Source: Bacteroides sp. 51 (GTDB lineage: Bacteria > Bacteroidota > Bacteroidia > Bacteroidales > Bacteroidaceae). Taken from it: DNA of 64,000 nucleotides. The notes beneath the pieces were generated by a model. It was not told the DNA's origin, searched no databases, and saw only the letters and a list, made by a program, of their open reading frames with translations. Within the stretch, counting starts at the first letter, position 1. The number at the start of each line of letters is the position of its first letter. Made by a program: the position numbers and the translations under genes. The stretch spans positions 1-64,000 of the forward strand of contig NZ_QVMI01000026.1 in NCBI RefSeq assembly GCF_010500965.1. Direction: 5' to 3'. Of this stretch, positions 25,401-32,600 are shown piece by piece.

Positions 25401-26948
25401 GATGTAACCACCTCCCTGGAACATTTCCCACTCTACATAACCAATGCCTTTATCCCCGATCAACTCGTAGAACTCATGGGCGATCTGGATGGCAGCATGG
25501 CCATCACCGGAACCCCCGATAAACCCGCTGTAGATGGCGAACTGATGCTGGATAGCGTTACCGTTACCTCCTGGCAGTATGGCTTCGATTTCCGCTTCGA
25601 CAACCGGCCCATGCAAATTCAGAATAGCCGCTTAACGTTCGATAAGTTTGCGATCTATACCACCAGCGATAACCCGTTTACGATCAATGGATATGTCGAT
25701 GTGGCCGATCTCTCCAAACCTATGGTCAGCTTAGCGTTGGATGCAAAGAACTATCAGCTACTCAATGCGAAGCGGAAAAATGATAGCATGCTGTACGGAA
25801 GAGTATTCCTCGACCTTAACTCTACCATCAAAGGCCCTGTTAGCAATTTAGTTATGCGTGGTAATGTCAACCTCTTGAACAATACCGATGTAACCTACGT
25901 AATGGTCGACTCCCCGTTAAGCGTTCAGGACCGGTTGGGCGATTTGGTTGAGTTTACATCATTCTCCGATACAATCGTTGTTGAGGCCGAAGAACAACCG
26001 CAGCTGGCTTTAGGTGGAATGGATATCATTATGAACATCCATATTGACCAGACAGCCAAGGTGAATGTAGACCTGAGTCCCGACCGTAGCAGCCGTATAG
26101 CATTGCAGGGTGGGGGCGATCTGGCTTTCCAATACACACCGCAGGGCGAAATGTTACTTTCCGGTCGCTACACCTTATTTGGTGGTACCGTAAAGTATGC
26201 CTTGCCCGTTATTCCTCTAAAAGAATTTGCAGTTAACAATGGCAGTTATGTAGAATGGGGGGGCGACGTGATGGACCCCAACCTCAACTTCAAAGCTACC
26301 GAACGGATGCGTGTATCCGTGCCCAATGAAGGCAGTAACGGCTCGCGTATGGTCAACTTTGATATCTCCATTGAGGTGAAGAATAAGTTGAACGATCTGG
26401 AACTGCTATTTAATCTGGAAGCCCCGGACGATGCAGAAGTACAACGCCAGCTGGCTGCTATGGATGCTGCCGAACGAAGCAAACAGGCGATAACCTTGAT
26501 GGCTACAGGCATGTATCAGTTAACCAGTGGTTCAAGCGGCGGTGATTTTAGTGGTTTGGTGCAGAGTCAGATCGCTAATCTGGTGGGTAAGGGACTCAAA
26601 CACGCAGATATTACATTTGGCATGGATAGTTATGACGGTGCAGATGGTAAACGCACCGATTATAACTTTAGTTACTCCAAGCGCTTCTTCAATGACCGCG
26701 TACAAGTGGTAATTGGTGGTACCGTATCAAGCGGACAAACAACAGATGAAGAAGATGTATTCATTGATAATGTATCCCTGGAATACCGTTTAGATACTTC
26801 CGGAACCCGCTATGTGCGGTTATTCCATAACAAAGAATACGAAAACATCCTCGAAAGTGATATCACGGAAACCGGAGGAGGTATCATACTGAGGAAGAAA
26901 GTAAATAAACTGGGTGAACTATTCATCTTTAAGAAGAAGAAAAAATGA
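22500..26948 (+). CDS. tamB: TamB-like translocation/assembly protein (DUF490)
   Basis: This 1482-residue protein has one N-terminal membrane anchor (TVLLAPIILVLLTIILLYIP), a very long beta-rich periplasmic body of AsmA/TamB type, and the C-terminal TamB domain (FNLEAPDDAEVQRQLAAMD, then ITLMATGMYQLTSG). TamB-family proteins bridge inner and outer membranes and serve in lipid traffic and outer-membrane protein assembly. I place the start at ATG 22500; a TTG two codons earlier is possible. It overlaps the outer-membrane partner gene at 26945 by four bases, the usual tamB-tamL arrangement in Bacteroidetes. Confidence 0.92.
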   Translation: MTKKWLKRIGLTVLLAPIILVLLTIILLYIPPIQNYIRKEATAYASQATGMQINVQRINLRFPLKLAVSGVEVVQAPDTILTLESLSASVQLLPLFQGRAELDDVTLRGAKVNTANLIEGMQLSGVLGRFSLQSHGVDLSNEIALINNVELRDTHLHLLLNDTTESPKDTTQSTLNWKASLLKAKLQNVSFSMQMPADTMRVAAHIGEAAINNVEADLGKQFYGLEQLLISGTSVNYDTGTLPPAKGFDPSHMALRDIRVGIDSVSYRAMNMHAVIREFSMNERSGLSIESLTGSLHMDSLQIRVPGLKLLTPHSELNLHAQAYWDMTSLEDDRVIAGMDGRIGKQDVLLFAAALPDAFKKSYPAHPLTMQLSAKGNMNRIDISRLSMNLPSAFTLTGGGTVEQVLDSINRTGNVELQLRTQNLNFLTALAGLPNDGSIVIPPNIVMALKAGMRGPQYNATLRARESAGTLHLDAGYNLNTEAYTANLKIDSLAVNHFLPKDSIYTLAATANLKGQGTDFTSYRTSATVAARVDKLEYASYNITNIHLDGALKNAIASAHIVSNNPLLAMDGQAEYALNKPYTQAKAHINVAHLNLHELGFIPDTLKKPLALDLNANLGKDTVNIALNSGDLKFRLRSRGPLETLLKESTGFVDILNKQIEAKRLDHAELRRALPSAGLVLTSGTDNPLYQYLASFQNIKYTNLNVGFVATPRIGINGRAAIHALKIDTLQLDTVYFSIKQDTSLMALRSGVINGPKNPHFVFNTSLTGEVRSEDAELTLKFNDGQGETGVLLGVNIRPEEDGMLFKLIPEEPTVAFRKFNFNGHNTVFVRDNFRVLADVEMLDSIGMGLRVKSLEEADSTYLQNLDIEIRAVELAEVSKILPYLPDISGLVFLEANYKQSAESMQVSAEGIISKLHYETNRVGNLGLGVTWLPDNKGKHFLNAYMTSEGTEVLTADGTYNTVGDVIDVTTSLEHFPLYITNAFIPDQLVELMGDLDGSMAITGTPDKPAVDGELMLDSVTVTSWQYGFDFRFDNRPMQIQNSRLTFDKFAIYTTSDNPFTINGYVDVADLSKPMVSLALDAKNYQLLNAKRKNDSMLYGRVFLDLNSTIKGPVSNLVMRGNVNLLNNTDVTYVMVDSPLSVQDRLGDLVEFTSFSDTIVVEAEEQPQLALGGMDIIMNIHIDQTAKVNVDLSPDRSSRIALQGGGDLAFQYTPQGEMLLSGRYTLFGGTVKYALPVIPLKEFAVNNGSYVEWGGDVMDPNLNFKATERMRVSVPNEGSNGSRMVNFDISIEVKNKLNDLELLFNLEAPDDAEVQRQLAAMDAAERSKQAITLMATGMYQLTSGSSGGDFSGLVQSQIANLVGKGLKHADITFGMDSYDGADGKRTDYNFSYSKRFFNDRVQVVIGGTVSSGQTTDEEDVFIDNVSLEYRLDTSGTRYVRLFHNKEYENILESDITETGGGIILRKKVNKLGELFIFKKKKK

Positions 26949-29251
26949 AAGGATATAAGCAAATATATACCATAGCTTGTGGTTTGATGATTATGTTATT
27001 TGCATCTTGTTCAACAACCAAATACATAATCGATGGCCAGCAACTATATACCGGTCAGGAGAAACTAAAGGTCGAGAATGAAGGTCATGGCGAAACATAC
27101 AACGCAGCTATGGACGAGATAGAAGGTGCGCTGGCCAAAGCCCCTAATGGAGCCATATTCGGTAGCTCACGTTTTCAGGTCTTTCCGTTTGGATTGTGGA
27201 TATATAATGCATATGTCAATTCAAATTCCGGTTTAGGCAAATGGATATTCAAAACATTTGGTTCCCAACCTGTATTAATCAGTAACGTAAATCCGGAACT
27301 GCGTGCCAAAGTAGCAACCAATCTGTTGCATGACTATGGCTATTTTAATGGTAAGGCTGGCTATGAGGTGATTACAAACAAGAAAAATGAAAAGAAGGCA
27401 AAGATCCGGTTCCATATGGATATGCAGAACCCTTATTTTCTGGATACAATCATGTTCACCCGTTTCACTCCCGATGTGGAGCAATTATTCCAGCGGGCAC
27501 AACGAAGAACCTTGCTGCATAAAGGCGATCAGTTTAATGTGGTTAAACTGGATGAAGAACGGCAACGCCTCAGTACACTACTCCGTAACCGTGGCTATTA
27601 TTACTTCCGTCCCGACTATATCGGATATCGTGCGGATACTACCCGGGTAAGCGGATTGGTCGACTTGCAGATTCTTCCTAAAACAGGTGTACCCGAGCAA
27701 GCCAAAAGACAATATTATATTGGCAACCGCGATTTGTATTTATATGGATCTGTAGGCGAGATGCCCAATGACTCCATTCGTTATGACGATATAACCATAC
27801 ATTTCCACAATAAACTAAAGTTGCGCCCTAAAGTGGCGAAACAACGTTTCCGCCTGGATAGAGGGCAGTTATATGCACAAATGCGAAGCACCCGTACGCA
27901 GGAACGTTTTTCAGAACTGGGCATATTCCGCTATACCGAAATGCAATTCATCCCCCGCGACACGGTGGCTACCAATGATACACTGGACGTTGTGGTAAAA
28001 TCGACCTTCGACCTGCCTTACGATAGCGAACTGGAATTGAATATGGCATTTAAAAGCAATGATTATGCCGGCCCGGGAGCGGCTTATAGCATAACCAAAC
28101 GAAACGTGTTTCATGGTGGGGAGACTTTCTCTATCCGTTTGAAAGGCTCTTACGAATGGCAGACCAAATCGGCCGGTGGAACCGGAGCCAAGATAAACTC
28201 TTATGAACTGGGGCTGAATACCTCATTGACATTCCCACGGATTGTATTCCCCTGGTTGAATAAGAAAGATTATGATTTCCCTGCAACAACTAAATTCAGC
28301 CTGAACATTGACCAGCTAAACCGGGCGCACTATTTTAAAATGCTGGCTTTTGGTGGCGATGCTACCTATACGTTCCAGCCTACCCGGGTAAGCAGTCACT
28401 CGGTTACTCCGTTCCGGCTGACGTTTAATACTCTGCAAAGTACAACAGCCGAGTTTAGACAGATACTGGAAGAAAGACCCGCTTTGGATAAGGCGATGCA
28501 GAATCAGTTTATTCCGGCTATGAATTATACATATACCTATGATGACCAGGCTGTCCGCAGAAGGATAAACCGTTTCTGGTTGCAAACGTCTTTAACTTCG
28601 GCAGGAAATATCACATCGGGAATCTATGCTCTTGCCGGTAAAGGATTTAGCGAAGAAAAGACCTTGTTAGGCTCTAAACTATCGCAGTTTATGAAATTAA
28701 CAGCCGAAGCGCGCTATACATGGAATATAGACCGGAACCAATCTATTGCAACCCGTTTGTTAGGCGGGGCGATTTATGCTTATGGCGGAAATAAGGTTGC
28801 TCCTTATAGCGAACAATTCTTTATTGGTGGGGCAAACAGCATCCGTGCATTTACAGTCCGGAGCATAGGGCCGGGTACATATAAATCTGATGATGAGAAA
28901 TATGGTTATCTGGACCAAACCGGCGACCTGAAGATAGAAGCAAATATTGAATACCGTTTCCGCATTATTAATGATTTACATGGAGCCATATTTGTGGATG
29001 CGGGCAATATCTGGCTATTCAGAGATGACGAGAAGCGTCCCGGTGGGAAGTTCTCATTGAAAGATTTTCCTGATAATATTGCGGTGGGTACAGGAGCCGG
29101 TTTGCGCTATGACTTATCGTTCCTTGTTGTCCGTGTCGATTGTGGGATTGGACTTCACATGCCATACGAAACCGGTAAGAAAGGATTCTACAATATTCCG
29201 ACATTTAAAGATGGTTTAGGCTTGCACCTGGCTATTGGATACCCATTCTGA
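26945..29251 (+). CDS. tamL: BamA/TamA-superfamily outer-membrane lipoprotein (TamL-like)
   Basis: This 768-residue protein has a lipoprotein signal (MIMLFASC, Cys at about residue 22), POTRA-like domains (about 40-330) and a C-terminal 16-strand beta-barrel with the Omp85 motif region around FFIGGANSIRAFTVRSIGPGTY and the final strand HLAIGYPF. Lipid-anchored TamA homologues paired with TamB are called TamL in Bacteroidetes. It is translationally coupled to tamB (ATGA). Its TGA stop touches the start of a dispersed repeat. Confidence 0.9.
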   Translation: MKGYKQIYTIACGLMIMLFASCSTTKYIIDGQQLYTGQEKLKVENEGHGETYNAAMDEIEGALAKAPNGAIFGSSRFQVFPFGLWIYNAYVNSNSGLGKWIFKTFGSQPVLISNVNPELRAKVATNLLHDYGYFNGKAGYEVITNKKNEKKAKIRFHMDMQNPYFLDTIMFTRFTPDVEQLFQRAQRRTLLHKGDQFNVVKLDEERQRLSTLLRNRGYYYFRPDYIGYRADTTRVSGLVDLQILPKTGVPEQAKRQYYIGNRDLYLYGSVGEMPNDSIRYDDITIHFHNKLKLRPKVAKQRFRLDRGQLYAQMRSTRTQERFSELGIFRYTEMQFIPRDTVATNDTLDVVVKSTFDLPYDSELELNMAFKSNDYAGPGAAYSITKRNVFHGGETFSIRLKGSYEWQTKSAGGTGAKINSYELGLNTSLTFPRIVFPWLNKKDYDFPATTKFSLNIDQLNRAHYFKMLAFGGDATYTFQPTRVSSHSVTPFRLTFNTLQSTTAEFRQILEERPALDKAMQNQFIPAMNYTYTYDDQAVRRRINRFWLQTSLTSAGNITSGIYALAGKGFSEEKTLLGSKLSQFMKLTAEARYTWNIDRNQSIATRLLGGAIYAYGGNKVAPYSEQFFIGGANSIRAFTVRSIGPGTYKSDDEKYGYLDQTGDLKIEANIEYRFRIINDLHGAIFVDAGNIWLFRDDEKRPGGKFSLKDFPDNIAVGTGAGLRYDLSFLVVRVDCGIGLHMPYETGKKGFYNIPTFKDGLGLHLAIGYPF

Positions 29252-29387
29252 TTTACGATTTAATTATTTACGATTTACAATTGAGATTACTTCACTTGTT
29301 TAATCGTAGCTTCTAAGTGATTTGGATATACTATACCCTTAATGTAGTAATCTCAATCGTAAATCGTAAATAGTCTAATCGTAAATC
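29250..29387. repeat. AT-rich dispersed repeat built from GATTTACGATT, copy B
   Basis: The order of words matches copy A at 5419-5568: GATTTACGATTTAAT, TTTACGATT, an inner unique part, then CTCAATCGTAAAT and CTAATCGTAAATCT. The ends are inverted relative to each other, so the RNA could fold into a long hairpin that ends tamL transcription. Confidence 0.8.
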
Positions 29388-29399
29388 TAAATAATTTTG

Positions 29400-29407
29400 T
29401 ACTTTTG
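29400..29407 (+). promoter_or_regulatory. -7 element of the nucleotidyltransferase gene
   Basis: TACTTTTG matches TAnnTTTG and lies 45 bases before the ATG at 29453. This excludes an upstream TTG start at 29405, which would overlap the promoter. Confidence 0.55.
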
Positions 29408-29452
29408 TGGCGCAAACTAATTAATTCATCACTAATCTTTAAATACAAAATT

Positions 29453-30355
29453 ATGAAACCAACCTTATTTGTACTTGCAGCCGGTATGGGTAGCCGTTAT
29501 GGAGGACTGAAACAATTAGACGGACTCGGCCCAAATGGCGAAACTATCATGGACTACTCTATCTTCGACGCTATTCGTGGAGGATTTGGTAAAGTCGTTT
29601 TCGTTATCCGCAAAGATTTCGAACAAGACTTCCGTGAAAAGATCATCAGCAAGTACGAGAATCATATTCCGGTAGAAGTAGTATTCCAGGCTATCGACAA
29701 TTTGCCAGCCGGATTTACTGTGCCTGCCGACCGTGTAAAACCTTGGGGAACGAACCACGCTGTACTTATGGGCAAAGATGTGATCAACGAACCATTCGCA
29801 GTAATCAATGCCGATGACTTCTATGGTCGCGATAGCTTCGCCGTACTTGGCAAGGAACTGACCGAAATGACCGGAAAGAAAAACGACTACTGCATGGTAG
29901 GATACCGTGTAGGCAACACGTTGAGCGAAAGTGGTTCTGTGGCCCGTGGCGTATGCGCTACCGATGCTGACGGTTACCTGACTACTGTTGTTGAACGTAC
30001 AGCTATCGAGCGTATCGACGGTAAAGTTTCGTTCAAAGACGAAAACGGCGAGATGGTTACTATCGCTGATAACACCCCGGTATCTATGAATATGTGGGGC
30101 TTCACTCCCGACTACTTCCAATACTCGGAAGAAGCTTTTGTTAAGTTCCTGAATGAAAACATTAATAATCCAAAGAGCGAGTACTTCATTCCATTGGTTG
30201 TAAATGACCTGATCAACGCCGGAACTGCACGCGTTAAAGTATTGGATACCACCTCTAAATGGTTTGGTGTAACCTACGCCGACGACCGTCAAGGTGTTGT
30301 AGATAAGATCCAGGCATTGGTTGATGCCGGCGAATATCCAGCCAAGTTGTTCTAA
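29453..30355 (+). CDS. Sugar-phosphate nucleotidyltransferase family protein
   Basis: This 300-residue protein has the NTP-transferase signature LAAGMGSRYGGLKQLDGLG (residues 7-25) and the metal/nucleotide motif NADDFYG. Such enzymes join a sugar phosphate to an NTP to make an NDP-sugar. No sugar-pathway genes are adjacent, so neither the sugar nor the nucleotide can be named. I start at ATG 29453 because the longer frame begins inside the promoter. Codon use is strongly biased, suggesting good expression. Confidence 0.82.
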   Translation: MKPTLFVLAAGMGSRYGGLKQLDGLGPNGETIMDYSIFDAIRGGFGKVVFVIRKDFEQDFREKIISKYENHIPVEVVFQAIDNLPAGFTVPADRVKPWGTNHAVLMGKDVINEPFAVINADDFYGRDSFAVLGKELTEMTGKKNDYCMVGYRVGNTLSESGSVARGVCATDADGYLTTVVERTAIERIDGKVSFKDENGEMVTIADNTPVSMNMWGFTPDYFQYSEEAFVKFLNENINNPKSEYFIPLVVNDLINAGTARVKVLDTTSKWFGVTYADDRQGVVDKIQALVDAGEYPAKLF

Positions 30356-30414
30356 ACATATCTTGGATAAAGAATAAAGATGGGGCTGTCTAAAAAGGTC
30401 AACTGTACCGGCTC

Positions 30415-30621
30415 CGTCATTGCGAGGGCTTGCCCGAAGCAATCCAGTTAAGGCATATAGCCTGGATTGCTTCACTATGTTACCAATGACAATATCCACC
30501 CCCTGCCCCCGCCAGCGGGGGATACCTGCGGCATCGTATCCCCCGCTGGCGGGGGCAGGGGGTGGATATTGTCATTATCAAATAGTTCTATATTTTAATA
30601 TAGTGGCAACTCGCAATGACG
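30415..30621. repeat. Composite of three inverted repeats, with GC-rich palindrome copy 2
   Basis: The outer pair is CGTCATTGCGAG (30415-30426) with CTCGCAATGACG (30610-30621). A second hairpin is GAAGCAATCCAG (30436-30447) with CTGGATTGCTTC (30462-30473). Nested inside is a perfect 39-base inverted repeat (30487-30525 with 30536-30574) of the GCCCCCGCCAGCGGGGG family. It fills most of the 390-base gap before the PUL regulator gene. Confidence 0.9.
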
Positions 30622-30695
30622 TGATCTAAAAGACTTTTTAGGAAGCCCTTTCTTTTGTATCTGTCGCTTAAGTAGGAAAGTGTAGAATATTTATT

Positions 30696-30703
30696 TATCT
30701 TTG
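30696..30703 (+). promoter_or_regulatory. -7 element of the DUF6377-like regulator gene
   Basis: TATCTTTG matches TAnnTTTG, 42 bases before the start codon. The -33 box is not evident. Confidence 0.5.
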
Positions 30704-30745
30704 TTTTATCAAAGTTGTTTTTCAACTTATTGAAGCCCTGATACT

Positions 30746-32395
30746 ATGAGATATATATTTATCCTTCTGCTAGCCTTAGTTAGCTTACCTTCTTTTGCCA
30801 CCCATAAGCTCGACTCGCTTTTCAGTGTGCTCGATCGCACGATTGAGGAACAAACTCAATATGTCAAGGTACGCGAGGAGCGTATCGGAAACCTGAAAGG
30901 TAAACTCATGCAGAATAAGCATGACTTTACACAACAGTATACCTTAAACACCGTGTTATATGAAGAGTATAAGGCATTCATCTGCGATTCCGCCATTCAC
31001 TATCTGAATAAAAACATAGCATTATCCATTGAAACCGGAAACCGGCAATGGACCAATGAAACTTCATTAAAGCTTTCTTATTTGTTGTCCTCTTCGGGTA
31101 TGTTCAGCGAATCCCGCAAATGGTTGGAGTCGGTTGATAAGGTTACTCTTAATACTGAACTGATAGCCGATTATTACTCCTGCTACGAACATCTTTACAA
31201 TGAACTTTCGCAGAACACGCATGACCGTTGGAATGAACAAGAATACCGTTCGCTGGCACGTGCATACAGGGATTCCATGTTGTCTGTATTTAATCCGGAG
31301 TCTGAGGCTTACCTTGTAGCTTCCGAAAATATTTATTTGGATGGTAAAGAGTTTCAGAAAACGGTAGAGATAAACGATAAACGGCTTTCTAGAACTACGT
31401 TTGGTACTCCCGAATACGCCGTTGTTGCTTTCTGGCGTGCACTGATGTACCGCGAATTGAATGATATGCAGAAATACCAGGAATGGTTGGCGCTCTCTGC
31501 CATATCCGATTTGCTCTCTGCCGTAAAAGACAACGCTTCTTTATGTATGCTGGCCGATTATCTCTATGATATAGGAGATATTGACCGCTCATATAGTTAC
31601 ATCAGGCAGGCTCTTGACGATGCTAACTTTTACAACGCCCGGTTAAGGAGTTTGCAAATCGCAAGCATCCAAACGGTAATCAACAAAACTTTTCAGGCTA
31701 AGAACGAACAACAAAACCGGGAGTTGAAGAACAACCTGATTATGATTAGCGTACTCTCCATACTTCTCTTGTTTGCCCTGCTTTATATCTACCGGCAGAT
31801 GAAGAAACTTAAAACGGCACGCGATCATCTGCAAAATGCAAACCAGCAACTTCATGAGTTGAATAATGAATTGAACACCATGAACCACCAGTTGCAAGGC
31901 GTAAACTTTGAACTTTCCGAGTCGAATCATATTAAAGAAGAATATATTGGCTACTTCCTTGGCCTTTGCTCTACCTATCTCGATAAACTGGATGCTTACC
32001 GGCGAATGGTAAGCAAACAGATTATGGCTGGAAAAGTGCCGGAACTACTAAAGACGACTAAGTCAACACAAATCATGGATAACGAGCTGGCAGATTTCTA
32101 TGCTAACTTCGATAGCACTTTCCTGCGCCTTTATCCAAGTTTTGTGGATGAATTCAATGCCCTTCTGATTGATGAAGAAAAGATTCTCCTCAAAAAAGGA
32201 GAACTGCTGAATACCGAGCTACGCATCTTTGCCCTGATACGCCTGGGCATTGAAGATAGTTCGAAGATTGCCGAGTTACTACGCTATTCTGTGAACACTA
32301 TTTATAACTATCGGGCCAAAGTAAAGAACAAGGCCAAAGGTTCGCGTGAAGATTTTGAAGATTTAGTGAAGAAAATAGGCTCTTTCACTCCATAA
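30746..32395 (+). CDS. PUL regulator with TPR-like sensor, membrane helix and HTH (DUF6377-like)
   Basis: This 549-residue protein has a signal peptide (LLLALVSLPSFA), a helical TPR-like periplasmic region (about 20-325), one membrane helix (about 332-350), a Gln/Asn-rich coiled coil (352-395) and a C-terminal region ending in a LuxR-like helix-turn-helix (SSKIAELLRYSVNTIYNYRAKVKNKA). Proteins of this plan sit beside SusC/D genes in Bacteroides; BT3309 precedes the beta-1,6-glucan locus in B. thetaiotaomicron. It would sense oligosaccharide in the periplasm and turn on the SusC operon starting 205 bases downstream. Confidence 0.82.
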   Translation: MRYIFILLLALVSLPSFATHKLDSLFSVLDRTIEEQTQYVKVREERIGNLKGKLMQNKHDFTQQYTLNTVLYEEYKAFICDSAIHYLNKNIALSIETGNRQWTNETSLKLSYLLSSSGMFSESRKWLESVDKVTLNTELIADYYSCYEHLYNELSQNTHDRWNEQEYRSLARAYRDSMLSVFNPESEAYLVASENIYLDGKEFQKTVEINDKRLSRTTFGTPEYAVVAFWRALMYRELNDMQKYQEWLALSAISDLLSAVKDNASLCMLADYLYDIGDIDRSYSYIRQALDDANFYNARLRSLQIASIQTVINKTFQAKNEQQNRELKNNLIMISVLSILLLFALLYIYRQMKKLKTARDHLQNANQQLHELNNELNTMNHQLQGVNFELSESNHIKEEYIGYFLGLCSTYLDKLDAYRRMVSKQIMAGKVPELLKTTKSTQIMDNELADFYANFDSTFLRLYPSFVDEFNALLIDEEKILLKKGELLNTELRIFALIRLGIEDSSKIAELLRYSVNTIYNYRAKVKNKAKGSREDFEDLVKKIGSFTP

Positions 32396-32532
32396 ACTCC
32401 TCATATAGAATCCACTTTTTCTAGCTCCGGCTGATTTGTTATTGCGTTGATAATCAGTTGGATGATTGATCGTGTCCTTTCACTTCGTCCACCATTTCTA
32501 CCCCCAGGTTAGGATGCCCTGTTTCATCCCCC

Positions 32533-32540
32533 TACATTTG
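32533..32540 (+). promoter_or_regulatory. -7 element of the first SusC operon
   Basis: TACATTTG matches TAnnTTTG, 60 bases before the SusC start. No -33 TTTG is present, in line with an activator-dependent PUL promoter. The inverted repeat CTTCGAAG lies immediately downstream. Confidence 0.55.
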
Positions 32541-32600
32541 CTTCGAAGACTTCGGCCGGTTGGCATGAGGTTAATGTTAATTTTAAAATTCTAATATAAA

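Noticed and set aside
29405-29452. Upstream TTG start for the nucleotidyltransferase
   Set aside because: It lies in the TACTTTTG promoter element; ATG 29453 gives the normal N-terminus of the family.
29516-30499. Long minus-strand frame (327 codons) opposite the nucleotidyltransferase gene
   Set aside because: The plus strand encodes a clear NTP-transferase with its own promoter; the minus frame is a mirror of its codon bias and has no recognisable domain.
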